Of a stretch of DNA of 64,000 nt, positions 47,710 through 58,457 are shown piece after piece. Source of the stretch: Streptomyces genisteinicus (GTDB taxonomy: Bacteria; Actinomycetota; Actinomycetes; Streptomycetales; Streptomycetaceae). The position numbers and the translations under genes were made by a program. The notes under the pieces are model-generated. The model was not told the origin of the DNA. It made no database searches and was given only the letters and a program-made list of their open reading frames with translations. Each line of letters starts with the position of its first letter. Position 1 is the stretch's first letter. The stretch spans positions 806,001 to 870,000 of the forward strand of contig NZ_CP060825.1 of NCBI RefSeq assembly GCF_014489615.1, given 5' to 3'.

Positions 47710-49674
47710 GTGAACACCGTCAGCGGCGACCGCTTCTGGTTCGGCGGCGACTACAACCCCGAGCAGTGGCCGCGGGACGTCTGGGACGAGGACGTGCGGC
47801 TCATGGGACGCGCGGGCGTCACCGTCGCCACGGTCGGCGTCTTCTCGTGGTCGCGGCTCCAGCCCGCCCCCGGCGCCTGGGACTTCACCTGGCTCGACGA
47901 CGTGCTGGGGCGCCTGGCCGAGGCGGGCATCGGCATCGATCTCGCCACCGCGACCGCGTCCCCGCCGCCGTGGCTCGTGGCCGCCCACCCCGGCATGGCC
48001 CCCGTGACGGCCGACGGCGTCGTGCTCGCCAACACCAGCCGCCAGCACTACAGTCCGCACTCGCCGGTCTACCGGGAGCACGCCCTCGCCCTGGTGCGCG
48101 CGCTGGCCGAGCGCTACGGACGGCATCCCGGCCTCGTCGCGTGGCACGTCAACAACGAGTACGCCTGCCACGTCCCCCGCTGCTACGGTCCGGACGCCGA
48201 CGTCGCCTTCCGCGCCTGGCTGCGGGCCCGGTACTCCACCATCGGGGAGCTCAACGCGGCCTGGGGCACGGACTTCTGGTCGCAGCGCTACAGCGGCTTC
48301 GAGGAGATCACGTCGCCGCGCACCTCTCCGACGGCCGGCAACCCGACGCAGCTCATCGACTTCGACCGGTTCACGTCCGACGCGTTCCTCGACCTCTTCC
48401 GCGCCGAGGCGGAGATCGTGCGCGAGGCGTCCCCCGGCATTCCGGTGACGACCAACTTCATGGGCGCGTTCCGTCCGCTGGACTACTGGAAGTGGGCGCG
48501 GGAGGTCGACTTCGTCTCCGACGACTCGTATCCGGACCCCGTCGACCCGCAGGCCCCGGTGGCCGCCGCCCTCACCCGCGACCTGATGCGCTCGCTGGGC
48601 CGCGGGAAGCCCTGGGTGCTGATGGAGCAGGCGACGAGCGCCGTGAACTGGCGGCCCGCCAACGCCCCGAAGGCGCCCGGCCAGAACCGGGCGTACTCGC
48701 TGCAGGCGGTGGCGCGCGGGGCCGACGGGATCATGTACTTCCAGTGGCGCCAGTCGGCCGCGGGCGCCGAGAAGTTCCACTCCGCGATGCTGCCGCACGC
48801 GGGCCCCGACTCCCGCGTCTTCCGCGAGGTGTGCGCGCTCGGGGCGGAACTGGCGGAGCTCTCCCGGCTCCGCGGAGCGGCCGTGCCGGCGCGTGTCGCG
48901 ATCGTCTTCGACTGGGACTCCTGGTGGGCGCTGGAGCAGGAGTCCACCCCCACCCGGCTGGACTACCCGGCCCTGGTCCAGGAGTGGTACCGGGCGTTCT
49001 GGGCGCGGGACGCGGTGGTCGACTTCGTCCCGGCGGACGGCCCGTTCGACGCGTACGACCTGGTCGTGGTACCCGCCCTGCACGTCGCCGACGACGCGGC
49101 GCTCACCGCGCTGGCGGCCGTGCCGGAGCGCGGCGGCCGGCTGGTGGTGGGGTTCATGACCGGCATCCTCGACCGGAACCTGCGGGTGCGCGCCGAGGGC
49201 TGTCTCGGGTCGCTCGCCGGTGTCCTCGGGGTGCGGATCGAGGAGTTCGCCCCCGCGGCGCCGGCCCCCGGAGCGGCGGCCCCCGTCCTGCGGCTGACGG
49301 GCACGCTCGGCGAACTGTCGGCAAGCACCTGGGCCGAGTTCACCCACGCCGTCGACACGGAGGTGTGCGCCTCCTTCGAGGACGGCGTGGTCCGCTCCTG
49401 GCCCGCCGTGACCCGGCGGCGCACGGGCGCGGGCGAGGCCTGGTACGTCGCCACCAGGCTGGACCCGCCGTCGACGGACCGGCTGGTGGGCGAACTCCTC
49501 GACGGGGCCGGCATCGAGCTGCCCACGACCGGGCCCAGCGAACACGTGGAGGTGGTGCGCAGGGGCGACGCGGTGTTCGTCGTCAACCACTCCCCGCAGG
49601 AGCAGACCGTCGCGGTGCGCGGCCACGGCCCGAGGACCCTGGGCCCCCACGGAGCCGAGGTGCTGTTCGGCTGA
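47710..49674 (+). CDS. Beta-galactosidase, glycoside hydrolase family 42, 654 aa
   Basis: Hydrolyses terminal beta-D-galactosides; no signal peptide, so it is intracellular. The GH42 barrel opens with FWFGGDYNPEQWPRDVWDED. The acid/base is Glu150 in HVNNEYACH and the nucleophile Glu306 in VLMEQATS. The trimerisation domain follows from about residue 395 (VPARVAIVFDWDSWWALEQE), and a small beta domain ends the chain (VVRRGDAVFVVNHSPQEQ). The length agrees with the family. The GTG at 47710 follows GGAG by five bases. The cre-like operator upstream suggests sugar control. A GDSL esterase follows in the same direction after 257 bp. Confidence 0.94.
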   Translation: MNTVSGDRFWFGGDYNPEQWPRDVWDEDVRLMGRAGVTVATVGVFSWSRLQPAPGAWDFTWLDDVLGRLAEAGIGIDLATATASPPPWLVAAHPGMAPVTADGVVLANTSRQHYSPHSPVYREHALALVRALAERYGRHPGLVAWHVNNEYACHVPRCYGPDADVAFRAWLRARYSTIGELNAAWGTDFWSQRYSGFEEITSPRTSPTAGNPTQLIDFDRFTSDAFLDLFRAEAEIVREASPGIPVTTNFMGAFRPLDYWKWAREVDFVSDDSYPDPVDPQAPVAAALTRDLMRSLGRGKPWVLMEQATSAVNWRPANAPKAPGQNRAYSLQAVARGADGIMYFQWRQSAAGAEKFHSAMLPHAGPDSRVFREVCALGAELAELSRLRGAAVPARVAIVFDWDSWWALEQESTPTRLDYPALVQEWYRAFWARDAVVDFVPADGPFDAYDLVVVPALHVADDAALTALAAVPERGGRLVVGFMTGILDRNLRVRAEGCLGSLAGVLGVRIEEFAPAAPAPGAAAPVLRLTGTLGELSASTWAEFTHAVDTEVCASFEDGVVRSWPAVTRRRTGAGEAWYVATRLDPPSTDRLVGELLDGAGIELPTTGPSEHVEVVRRGDAVFVVNHSPQEQTVAVRGHGPRTLGPHGAEVLFG

Positions 49675-49706
49675 CCGCGAGCGCACGCCCCCGCCGGCGG
49701 CCGTGC

Positions 49707-49742
49707 CCGGCCCGCGTGCCCCCTGCCCGGTACGCGGGCCGG
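49707..49742 (+). terminator. 11-bp hairpin after the beta-galactosidase gene
   Basis: CCGGCCCGCGT (49707-49717) pairs with ACGCGGGCCGG (49732-49742); loop of 14 nt. Confidence 0.55.
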
Positions 49743-49931
49743 GGCGCGTGTGCCGCTCCGGGCCGCCGGGGTCCGGCCGCCGTCCTGCGATGCGAGCCGG
49801 ACCCGGGAGGGACGGTCCGATTCGGGGACCGTGCGGGCGGCGGGGTGTTCGCCGGACCGCCCGGCCGGGCATCAGCAGAGACGGACCGGCCGTACAGGCG
49901 CCGGTCCCCGTTCGTGACGAAGAGGGGAAGC

Positions 49932-50567
49932 ATGCCACTGCCGCCGATCACCGTCGGGCCGAGGGCCCGCATCGTGTTCCAGGGGGACAGCATCACCGAG
50001 GCGGGACGGCGCCCCGGCGACGGGACCTCCCTGGGCAGCGGATACGTGCGCCTGGTCGCGGACGAGCTCGGGGCGGCCCATCCGGGGCTGCGCTTCGTGA
50101 ACCGCGGCGTCGGCGGCGACCGTGCCGCGGACCTGAGGTCGCGCTGGCAGCGGGACACCACGGCGCACGAACCCGCGCTGGTGTCGGTCATGGTCGGGGT
50201 CAACGACACCTGGCGGAGGTACGACTCCGGCGACCCCACCTCCCTCACGGCCTACGAACGGGACTACCGCGCCGTGCTGGAGGAGTCCCGCGCCGCCGGG
50301 GCACGGCTGCTGCTGATCGAGCCGTTCCTGGTCCCCGTCGACGAGGGTCAGTGGACCTGGCGGGAGGACCTGGACGGACGCATCCACGTCGTCCGGCGGC
50401 TGGCGGCGGAGTTCGGCGCCGGGCTGCTCTGTGCCGACGGTCTGCTCAACCAGGCGGCCGCGCGGCACGGCGGGGCGGACCGGATCGCCGGCGACGGTGT
50501 GCATCTCACGCCGCTGGGGCACTCGTTGCTCGCCGAAGCCTGGCTCGGCCTGGTGTCGGTGGGGTGA
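49932..50567 (+). CDS. SGNH/GDSL hydrolase, carbohydrate-esterase-like, 211 aa
   Basis: Small cytosolic esterase with all four SGNH blocks: GDSIT with Ser20, the Gly in NRGVGGD, GVND with Asn91, and DGVHLTPLGH with Asp188 and His191. Closest by eye to rhamnogalacturonan or xylan acetylesterase-like proteins (YVRLVADELGAAHPGLRFVN between blocks I and II). The ATG at 49932 follows AGAGGGGAAG. Next to the galactosidase and a hydroxyacid dehydrogenase it may deacetylate plant-derived oligosaccharides. The substrate is inferred only from context. Confidence 0.9.
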   Translation: MPLPPITVGPRARIVFQGDSITEAGRRPGDGTSLGSGYVRLVADELGAAHPGLRFVNRGVGGDRAADLRSRWQRDTTAHEPALVSVMVGVNDTWRRYDSGDPTSLTAYERDYRAVLEESRAAGARLLLIEPFLVPVDEGQWTWREDLDGRIHVVRRLAAEFGAGLLCADGLLNQAAARHGGADRIAGDGVHLTPLGHSLLAEAWLGLVSVG

Positions 50568-50683
50568 GCGGGCGTGCAGCCTCCTCGCGCACCACCCGGT
50601 GCCCGCACCACCGCTCCCGGCACCGCCCGGTGCCGGCTCCGCCGCCCCGCCCGCGCCCGCCACTCCCCCACCCCGGAGACGCC

Positions 50684-51703
50684 GTGCCCCACGACCACCG
50701 TCCCGCCCGCCCGCGTCTCGCCGTGGTGCTCCCGCCCGGGGCGCGCGAGCAGCTCTTCGGCCCGAAGGAGTGGGAGAGCCTGACCCGGACCGGAGAGGTC
50801 GTGGCCGACTGCCCGGACGCGGGCGCGCTCCTCGGGCATCCCGGTGCCGCCGGGGCGGAGGTGCTGGTGACCTCCTGGGGCGCGCCCCGGCTGACCGCCG
50901 GGGTCCTCGCGCGGCTGCCCGCCCTGCACACCGTGCTGTACGGGGCCGGGTCCATCCGCGACCTGGTGACCGACGCCTGCTGGGAGCGGGGTCTGACGGT
51001 CGTCTCGGCCGCCGACGCCAACAACGGCCCGGTCGCCGAGTACGTCTACGCGCAGACGGTGCTCGCCCTGAAGGACGTCCACCGGCGGTCCCGCAGGATC
51101 GCGTCCGAGCGGGCCCTGCCGCCGCTGGACGACGTGCCGGGCATCCACGGCCAGAGCGTCGGCCTGGTGTCGTTCGGATCCGTCGCGCGCAAGGTCGCCG
51201 CCCACCTGGGCCGGCTCGGCACCCGGGTGCTGGCCTGGGACCCGTTCCTCGACGAGGCCGTCTTCCGGGCCGCCGGGGCGGAGCGGGTCGCCGAACTGCC
51301 CGACCTGGTGGCGCGGTCGTCGGTGCTGAGCGTCCACACCCCGCTCGTCCCCGGCCGCACCGAGGGACTGATCACGGGCGGGCTGCTGCGGCTCCTGCCC
51401 CGCGGGGCCACCCTCATCAACACCGCGCGCGGCGCGGTGGTCGACGAGGAGGCGATGATCCGCACGCTCACCGAACGGCCCGATCTCCAGGCCGTGCTCG
51501 ACGTCACGGCCGAGGAGCCGCCCGCTCCGGGTTCCGCGCTGTACACCCTGGAGAACGTCCTGCTCACCGGGCACGTGGCCGGCACGGTCGGCTCGGAGCG
51601 GCGGGCGCTCGGTGCGCTGCTCGTCGAGGAACTGGCCCGGGTGGCGGCGGGCGAGCGCCCGCTCCACGCGGTGTCCCCGGAAGAGAGCCTGCTCAGAGCC
51701 TGA
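50684..51703 (+). CDS. D-isomer-specific 2-hydroxyacid dehydrogenase, 339 aa
   Basis: NAD-dependent oxidoreductase. The nucleotide-binding domain shows VGLVSFGSVARKVAAHLGRL (the GxGxxG is GLVSFGSVA, missing the first two consensus glycines), with the acidic residue in AWDPFLDE. The catalytic set is Arg in NTARGAVVDEEA, Glu in DVTAEEPPAPGS and His in LTGHVAGTVG. The start is a GTG at 50684 with GGAGA upstream. It follows the GDSL esterase gene by 116 bp. Hydroxyacid dehydrogenases of this size in sugar loci often act on sugar-acid or phosphoglycerate-like substrates; the substrate here is unknown. Confidence 0.88.
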   Translation: MPHDHRPARPRLAVVLPPGAREQLFGPKEWESLTRTGEVVADCPDAGALLGHPGAAGAEVLVTSWGAPRLTAGVLARLPALHTVLYGAGSIRDLVTDACWERGLTVVSAADANNGPVAEYVYAQTVLALKDVHRRSRRIASERALPPLDDVPGIHGQSVGLVSFGSVARKVAAHLGRLGTRVLAWDPFLDEAVFRAAGAERVAELPDLVARSSVLSVHTPLVPGRTEGLITGGLLRLLPRGATLINTARGAVVDEEAMIRTLTERPDLQAVLDVTAEEPPAPGSALYTLENVLLTGHVAGTVGSERRALGALLVEELARVAAGERPLHAVSPEESLLRA

Positions 51704-51846
51704 CACCGGGCGGGCCGCGAGCCCGGCCGGTGGTGTCCGCACAGACGCCCGAGGGCCCGCCGAGGCGGGCTACGATCGATCACCGGACGGATGGCACTCC
51801 TGGGTACGCGTCCACACCGCCGATCCGTGAGAGTTGGGGAGAGACC

Positions 51847-52581
51847 GTGTTCTACTACGTGCTCAAGTACGTCCTCCTGGGGCCGCTGCTGAGGCTGCTG
51901 TTCCGTCCGCGGATCGAGGGACTCGAGCACGTGCCCGACGACGGGGCCGCGATCGTCGCCGGGAACCACCTGTCGTTCTCCGACCACTTCCTGATGCCCG
52001 CCATCCTGAAGCGCCGCATCACCTTCCTCGCCAAGGCCGAGTACTTCACCGGGCCGGGCGTCAAGGGCCGCCTGACGGCGGCCTTCTTCCACAGCGCGGG
52101 GCAGATCCCGGTCGACCGCTCCGGGAAGGACGCCGGACAGGCGGCCATCCGCGAGGGCCTCGGCGTGCTGGACAAGGGCGAGTTGCTGGGGATCTACCCG
52201 GAGGGCACCCGGTCGCACGACGGCCGCCTCTACAAGGGCAAGGTCGGCGTCGCGGTGATGGCGCTGAAGGCGGGCGTGCCGGTGGTGCCCTGCGCGATGG
52301 TGGGCACGTTCGAGATCCAGCCCCCCGGCCAGAAGCTTCCGAAGATCAAGCAGGTCACCGTCCGGTTCGGTGAGCCGCTGGACTTCTCCCGCTACGCCGG
52401 GATGGAGAACGAGAAGGCCGCCATCCGGGCGGTCACCGACGAGATCATGTACGCCATCCTGGGTCTTTCCGGGCAGGAGTACGTCGACCGGTACGCGGCG
52501 GAGGTCAAGGCGGAACAGCAGGCCGAGGCCCAGGACCGCGGCCCGAAGCGCTTCCCGCCCCGGCGCGGCCGGCAGCGGTGA
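51847..52581 (+). CDS. 1-acylglycerol-3-phosphate acyltransferase (PlsC family), 244 aa
   Basis: Membrane-associated acyltransferase of phospholipid synthesis. A hydrophobic N terminus (about 1-18) is followed by the HX4D motif in NHLSFSDH (His41, Asp46), a second block FLAKAEYF, YPEGTRSHDGRLYKGKVGVA, and VPCAMVGTFEI. The C terminus is a charged tail (KAEQQAEAQDRGPKRFPPRR). The start is a GTG at 51847 with GGGGAG seven bases before it. It stands alone. Streptomycetes have several PlsC paralogues, so no more specific name is given. Confidence 0.92.
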   Translation: MFYYVLKYVLLGPLLRLLFRPRIEGLEHVPDDGAAIVAGNHLSFSDHFLMPAILKRRITFLAKAEYFTGPGVKGRLTAAFFHSAGQIPVDRSGKDAGQAAIREGLGVLDKGELLGIYPEGTRSHDGRLYKGKVGVAVMALKAGVPVVPCAMVGTFEIQPPGQKLPKIKQVTVRFGEPLDFSRYAGMENEKAAIRAVTDEIMYAILGLSGQEYVDRYAAEVKAEQQAEAQDRGPKRFPPRRGRQR

Positions 52582-53068
52582 CGCGGCCCCGGGCGGGCGC
52601 GGTGCGACGCGGCGGCCCGGGCCGCGCGGTCACACGGCCGCGGCCGCACGACGGGGCTCCCGTTCCCGGCCGTCCGTCGCCCGCCGGGCCCGCGCCACGG
52701 GTTCGGGGCGGCGTGCGGCGGGGCCCGGCCCGCGCCGGGACGTCGCCGACGGGGCGGACGGCCTCGTTCCGGGCCGACGCCGCCCTCCCGCCCTCCCGCG
52801 CTCCGGGCGCTTGCGGCACTTCCGGCGCCTCCGCGGGGCGGCGTCCTGTCCGGGGCCGGCCCGACACCGGGTCCTGATCCACGCCTCACGACGCGCCCGC
52901 CCCTGCCGTGTCCCGCTCCCGCAGCCGGCTTCCGTGGCCGGCGCGGCCGGGGGAACGTTCCGGGCAGCCTCCGTGACCGGACCGCGCCCCGGCGGACCGC
53001 CCGGACGGTCCCCGCGAGTCCGTGCCGGTGGCCGGTGCCTCGCCGCGCGGTGCGGTCCCGCCGGGGGC
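52582..53068. other. Gene-free region between convergent plsC-like and ureD genes
   Basis: Extremely GC-rich stretch of 487 bp. Open frames exist on both strands but consist of Ala, Arg, Pro and Gly runs without a family, so I call none. Weak inverted repeats near 53000-53040 may serve as ureD terminator. Confidence 0.5.
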
Positions 53069-53821
53069 TCAGCCGCCGCGGGCGAAGGGCGCCAGCTCGC
53101 CGAGGGCGTCGTCGAGGACCGCGCGCAGCTCCCGCGCGTCCGCGGCGACCGCCGTGACGAGGGCCGCGGGCCCCGCCAGAGGCGTGACGGCCGTGCGCGG
53201 TCCCCGCACTCCGGCCGGGGGCGGGCTCTCCGCGAAGTCCGGGTCGACGACGAGCAGCTGCCCCACCGCCCGGTGGCCGCCGAGCACGGCGGGCCCGTCC
53301 CAGCCGCCGTGCGCGCCCGGGCCGAAGGCGAGTTCGCCGTCGAGCAGCGGCCGGCCGTCGCGGTGCACGGTGAGCCGGGTGACCAGGGTGCCGGTGTCCT
53401 CGCCGTGCCGGCCGAGGATCTGCTCCTCGCGCAGCACCAGACGGGCGGTGGCGGCCAGGTCGACGCGGGTGCTCATCCGCAGGGTGCTGCCCTGGGCGGC
53501 GACGAGCTGTTCGGGCAGCCAGTGCAGCACGGCGTCGTCTCCGACACGGAGGGCGACGTCGTAGTGGGCGGTGGCGCCGCCGCGTCCCGGGAGGGAGATC
53601 GTCGCGGCGGCGGAGTCGACGATGAGCCGGGTGCCCGGGCGCACCTCGGCGTCGATCCGCAGCCGGTCGCCGCCGAGCGGCGCGCTCATCGCGCCGACGA
53701 CGGTGACGCGCAGACCGGGCTCCCGGGTCCGGGTGCGGCGCAGCGCGAGCGGGCCGTCGCCGGTCAGGACGGGCAGCGCGGTGCCGTCGGCGACGATGCG
53801 GGCGGCGGCCTGGACGCTCAC
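53069..53821 (-). CDS. ureD: Urease accessory protein UreD, 250 aa
   Basis: Scaffold that, with UreF and UreG, guides nickel into apo-urease. Signs of the family include YDVALRVGDDAVLHWLPEQL (the segment before the conserved PEP/PEQ), the ISLPGRGG region, EEQILGRHGEDTG and the beta-rich body. It is shorter than many UreD proteins but typical for actinobacteria. The start is a GTG at 53821, six bases after the ureG stop. It is the last gene of the urease operon on the minus strand. Confidence 0.88.
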   Translation of the reverse strand: MSVQAAARIVADGTALPVLTGDGPLALRRTRTREPGLRVTVVGAMSAPLGGDRLRIDAEVRPGTRLIVDSAAATISLPGRGGATAHYDVALRVGDDAVLHWLPEQLVAAQGSTLRMSTRVDLAATARLVLREEQILGRHGEDTGTLVTRLTVHRDGRPLLDGELAFGPGAHGGWDGPAVLGGHRAVGQLLVVDPDFAESPPPAGVRGPRTAVTPLAGPAALVTAVAADARELRAVLDDALGELAPFARGG

Positions 53822-53827
53822 GGTGGC

Positions 53828-54505
<678 letters not shown>

Positions 54506-54600
54506 GGGCGGTCTCCCTGTGGAGGCGGTCGGTGCGGTGGGGGCCCGGCGGTCGTGGAGCGGTCCCGCCGGGGCTCCGGTGGCGGGGTGCGGGGGCGGGC

Positions 54601-55263
54601 TCAGGAGGCGAAGAGGCGTACGGGCCACGCCGCGTGGTCCTCGGCGGTGATGTCGAGCAGCGGTGCGGACCGGGCGGGCAGCGCGTCCGGTCCGCGGGCG
54701 GCCGCGTCCACGGCCGCTGCCGCGACCGCGTCCATCTCGGGTGCGAGGCGGGCGAGGACGGCGGTCGCCTGGAAGGGGTCGAGGCTCAGCAGGCGGACGG
54801 CGGCCGTGGCGGCGCCGCCGACCGACTCGTAGACCGCGCAGTGGGCCGCGTCGTCCGCGCCCAGCGCGGCGGCGCGGGCCGCCGTGCCGAGGACCAGGGG
54901 CTGGTGCGCGCCGCGGGGGAACGCGGCGGCGAGCGCGTCGAGTCCGGGGTCCGGCCAGACCGTGCGGGCGGCCCGCATCAGCTGACGGCCGAGGCGGCGG
55001 GAGGCGGCACGCAGCGCCGGTGAGGGCGTCCGGGCGTCGGCCGCGGCGTCCAGGGCGGACGGGTCGTGGCCGAGCGCGGCCGATGCGGCGAGCGCGGCGG
55101 AGGTCAGGCCGGCGGTGTGGAGCCGTCCGCGGCAGAAGGCCGCGAGGTCGGCCGGGCCGGTGACGCGTCCGGCGCGGACGGCCGCCTCGACGCCGCCGGA
55201 GTGCGCGTGGCCTCCGGCGGGGAAGCGGCCGTCCGCGAGGACGAGCAGGGCGGAACGGCTCAC
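54601..55263 (-). CDS. ureF: Urease accessory protein UreF, 220 aa
   Basis: All-helical activator that couples UreG GTP hydrolysis to urease maturation. The hallmark [19 protein letters not shown] near the N terminus corresponds to the family D-[SG]-x-[FL]-P-x-G-x-[FY]-x-H-S-x-G motif. The rest is Ala-rich helices, with [15 protein letters not shown]. Starts at a GTG (55263) behind GGGAGG. The 88-bp gap to ureC contains a GGGGTC microrepeat. Confidence 0.92.
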   Translation of the reverse strand: MSRSALLVLADGRFPAGGHAHSGGVEAAVRAGRVTGPADLAAFCRGRLHTAGLTSAALAASAALGHDPSALDAAADARTPSPALRAASRRLGRQLMRAARTVWPDPGLDALAAAFPRGAHQPLVLGTAARAAALGADDAAHCAVYESVGGAATAAVRLLSLDPFQATAVLARLAPEMDAVAAAAVDAAARGPDALPARSAPLLDITAEDHAAWPVRLFAS

Positions 55264-55351
55264 CGGGCGGCCTCCCGCGGGCCGCGCGCCCGGTCCGTGT
55301 GTTGCGGGGGCGGGATCGGGGGCAGAGCCGGGGTCGGGGTCGGGGTGCGCA

Positions 55352-57073
55352 TCAGAAGAGGAAGTACCTCTGCGCCATGGGGAGTTCCGCGGCGGGCGCG
55401 GGCTCGACCGGGTCTCCGTCGATGGTCACGGTGAACGTGTCGGCGTCGACCTCGACCCGGGGCATGGCGTCGTTCTCCCGCATGTCCGCCTTGGTGACCC
55501 GCCGGGTGCTGCGGATCGGGGAGAACCGCTTCGCGACCCCGAGCCGCTCCGGCAGGTCGTCCTCGATCGCCGCACCGGAGACGAAGTTGAACGACCCGTG
55601 CGCCGCCGCACGTCCGAGGGCTCCGAACATCGGGCGGGGCATGACGGGCTGCGGGGTGGGGATGGAGGCGTTGGCGTCGCCCATCTGCGCGTAGGCGATC
55701 TGGCCGCCCTTGATCACCAGGTGGGGCTTGACCCCGAAGAAGGCCGGTTCCCACAGCACGAGATCGGCGAGCTTGCCGGTCTCGACGGAGCCGATCTCGT
55801 GGTCCAGGCCCTGGGCGACGGCCGGGTTGATGGTGTATTTGGCGACATAGCGACGTGCCCGGAGGTTGTCGGCCCGCCCGTCGCCGGGCAGGGCGCCGCG
55901 CCGCTTCTTCATCACGTGCGCGGTCTGCCAGGTCCGCATGATCACCTCGCCGACCCGGCCCATGGCCTGCGAGTCGGAGGAGATGATCGAGATGGCGCCG
56001 AGGTCGTGCAGGACGTCCTCGGCCGCGATGGTGGACGGCCGGATCCGGGACTCGGCGAAGGCGAGGTCCTCGGGGACGGCCGGGTTGAGGTGGTGGCAGA
56101 CCATCAGCATGTCGAGGTGCTCCTCGACCGTGTTGACGGTGTGCGGCCGGGTCGGGTTGGTCGAGCTCGGGAGCACGTACGGCTCGGAGACGACGGTGAT
56201 GATGTCGGGCGCGTGCCCGCCGCCCGCGCCCTCGGTGTGGTAGGCGTGGACGGTGCGCCCGGCGATGGCGGCCAGGGTGTCGCCGACGAACCCCGCCTCG
56301 TTCAGCGTGTCGGTGTGGATGGCGAGCTGCGCACCGGTCTCCTCGCAGACGCCGAGGCAGGCGTCGATCACGGCGGGGGTGGCGCCCCAGTCCTCGTGGA
56401 TCTTGAACCCCAGGGCGCCGCCGCGCAGTTGGGCGTGCATGGCCTCCCGGGACATCGTGTTGCCCTTGCCGAGCAGTCCGATGTTCACCGGGTAGGTGTC
56501 CAGGGCCTCGAACATCCGGGCGAGGTGCCAGGATCCGGGGGTCACCGTGGTGGCCTTGGTGCCCTCGGCCGGTCCGGTGCCGCCGCCGACGAGGGTGGTG
56601 ACACCGGTGGCGAGCGCCTGGTCGACGATCGTCGGCGAGATGAAGTGGATGTGCGCGTCGACGGCCCCGGCGGTCACGATCCGCCCGTTGCCGGCGATGA
56701 CCTCGGTCTCCGGCCCGATGACGAGGTCGGGGTGGACGCCGTCCATGGTGTCCGGGTTCCCGGCCTTGCCGATGCCGGTGATCCGCCCGTCGAGGATGCC
56801 GATGTCGGCCTTGACGACGCCCCAGTGGTCCAGGACCACCGCACCGGTGATGACGGTGTCCGGCGCGCCGTCGGCCCGGGTCGCCCGGGACTGGCCCATC
56901 GACTCGCGGATGACCTTGCCGCCGCCGAACACGGCCTCGTCGCCCGCCCGTCCGGGGCCGCCGGAGCGGTCCTCCTCGATCTCGACGAGCAGATCGGTGT
57001 CGGCGAGCCGGATCCGGTCGCCCGTGGTGGGCCCGAAGAGGTCCGCGTACGCGGCGCGGGAGATCTCAGCCAT
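55352..57073 (-). CDS. ureC: Urease alpha subunit UreC, 573 aa
   Basis: Catalytic subunit hydrolysing urea to ammonia and carbamate at a dinickel site. Ligands visible are His141 and His143 (DAHIHF), carbamylated Lys224 (GFKIHEDWG), His253 (IHTDTLNE) and the His in [12 protein letters not shown]; the mobile flap MVCHHL holds Cys326-His327. [10 protein letters not shown] carries the last nickel ligand Asp. Full length. The ATG at 57073 overlaps the ureB end by eight bases, so the subunits are coupled. Confidence 0.98.
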   Translation of the reverse strand: MAEISRAAYADLFGPTTGDRIRLADTDLLVEIEEDRSGGPGRAGDEAVFGGGKVIRESMGQSRATRADGAPDTVITGAVVLDHWGVVKADIGILDGRITGIGKAGNPDTMDGVHPDLVIGPETEVIAGNGRIVTAGAVDAHIHFISPTIVDQALATGVTTLVGGGTGPAEGTKATTVTPGSWHLARMFEALDTYPVNIGLLGKGNTMSREAMHAQLRGGALGFKIHEDWGATPAVIDACLGVCEETGAQLAIHTDTLNEAGFVGDTLAAIAGRTVHAYHTEGAGGGHAPDIITVVSEPYVLPSSTNPTRPHTVNTVEEHLDMLMVCHHLNPAVPEDLAFAESRIRPSTIAAEDVLHDLGAISIISSDSQAMGRVGEVIMRTWQTAHVMKKRRGALPGDGRADNLRARRYVAKYTINPAVAQGLDHEIGSVETGKLADLVLWEPAFFGVKPHLVIKGGQIAYAQMGDANASIPTPQPVMPRPMFGALGRAAAHGSFNFVSGAAIEDDLPERLGVAKRFSPIRSTRRVTKADMRENDAMPRVEVDADTFTVTIDGDPVEPAPAAELPMAQRYFLF

Positions 57074-57377
57074 CGAGGGGGCCTCCGGTCTCGCCGCGCA
57101 GGCCGGGGACGATCCGGCGGCCGGCCAGGGGGACGAGTTCGACGTCGACGGGGACGCCGGGCTCGAAGCGGACCGCGGTGCCGGCGGCGACGGCGAGCCG
57201 CTTCCCGCGGGCGGCCGCACGGTCGAAGTCGAGACCGGGGTTGGCCTCGGCGAAGTGGTAGTGGGAGCCGACCTGGACGGGGCGGTCGGCGGTGTTCACG
57301 ACGGTGATCCGGGTGTGCGGGCGGCCCTCGTTGAGGGTGACGGGTGCGGTGTCGAGGAGGATCTCTCCGGGAATCAT
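57066..57377 (-). CDS. ureB: Urease beta subunit UreB, 103 aa
   Basis: Structural subunit of 103 aa. It begins MIPGEILLD and includes [20 protein letters not shown], the family signature, then [20 protein letters not shown]. Separate from ureA (not fused) as in other streptomycetes. The ATG at 57377 lies ten bases after ureA, and the 3' end overlaps ureC. Confidence 0.97.
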   Translation of the reverse strand: MIPGEILLDTAPVTLNEGRPHTRITVVNTADRPVQVGSHYHFAEANPGLDFDRAAARGKRLAVAAGTAVRFEPGVPVDVELVPLAGRRIVPGLRGETGGPLDG

Positions 57378-57387
57378 GGCGCCGCCC

Positions 57388-57690
<303 letters not shown>

Positions 57691-57737
57691 GCGTCCACCT
57701 CATCGTCGTCCGGCCCTGGGGCGTCTGGAGCATCTGG

Positions 57738-57766
57738 ACCCTAGCCCGGTGCAACAGTCTGTTGAC
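57738..57766 (-). promoter_or_regulatory. Putative ure promoter with palindromic operator
   Basis: On the minus strand TAGGGT (57743-57738) is a good -10 box, about 45 bp before the ureA start. CAACAG-T-CTGTTG (57752-57764), a perfect 13-bp palindrome, covers the -35 position. It could bind a nitrogen or nickel regulator. Confidence 0.45.
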
Positions 57767-57826
57767 CCGGACACGGTGATCTCTCGACCAGGGGTTGAAC
57801 GTTAGGACGCAAGTTTTTCCAGCGCG

Positions 57827-58447
57827 TTAACTGATCTTGGAATTCCCCATCGACATCAGGGCGCGCAGGCCGTCCTCCAGGATCTCCACCCGGACGTCGC
57901 CGAAGAGGGCCTGCTGGGCGATGAAGCCCTGGGCGGTGGCGATGAGGGTGCGGGCGACATGGTCGGCGTCGACCCCGGGCTCCATCAGCCCGGCCTCCCG
58001 GTACGCGTCCACGAGAAGGGCCCAGGCCTCGCGCATGGTGCGGTAGCCCTCGTCCAGCGCCGCGGCGAGGCGCTCGTTGCGCAAGGTCTCCGTCCAGACC
58101 TGGACGACCAGCCGGGCGAACGCCTGCCGGTCGCCGCCGGGGGCCGCGTCCACCAGCACGCGGCGCAGGACCCGGCCGATCAGGACGTCCGGAGTGGGTG
58201 GCGGCGTGGTGCGCGCCGCCTCCTCGAACGCGGCCCGGATTCCGGCGAACGCCTCGCCGGCGATGGCCTCGACCAGCTCCTCCTTGCTGGGGAAGTAGCG
58301 GTAGACCGCGCCCGCGGACAGCTCCGACTCGCGCAGGATGTCCTGCATCGACGTGGCGTGGAAGCCGTTGCGGGCGAAGCACCGGGCGGCCGCTTCGACG
58401 ATCTGCCGACGCCGGGCGTCGAGGTGTGCCTGGGATACACGAGCCAT
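57827..58447 (-). CDS. TetR family transcriptional regulator, 206 aa
   Basis: Helix-turn-helix at residues 8-55: RRRQIVEAAARCFARNGFHA, then SMQDILRESELSAGAVYRYF and the closing SKEELVEAIAGEAF. The ligand domain is helical and ends in a Met-rich tail. The ATG at 58447 opens the family sequence MARVSQAHLDA. It is divergent from a membrane protein gene, and the 175 bp between them hold two nearly identical 19-bp sites. It most likely represses that gene and itself. Confidence 0.92.
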   Translation of the reverse strand: MARVSQAHLDARRRQIVEAAARCFARNGFHATSMQDILRESELSAGAVYRYFPSKEELVEAIAGEAFAGIRAAFEEAARTTPPPTPDVLIGRVLRRVLVDAAPGGDRQAFARLVVQVWTETLRNERLAAALDEGYRTMREAWALLVDAYREAGLMEPGVDADHVARTLIATAQGFIAQQALFGDVRVEILEDGLRALMSMGNSKIS

Positions 58448-58457
58448 GATCCCACGG

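Noticed and set aside
47016..50567. Plus-strand open frame of 1183 codons across the galactosidase gene
   Set aside because: It is a shifted frame of the GH42 and esterase genes, Arg/Pro/Gly-rich, without motifs.
52392..52889. Minus-strand open frame of 165 codons after plsC
   Set aside because: Low-complexity Arg/Gly/Pro composition, no ribosome site, overlaps the plsC 3' end.
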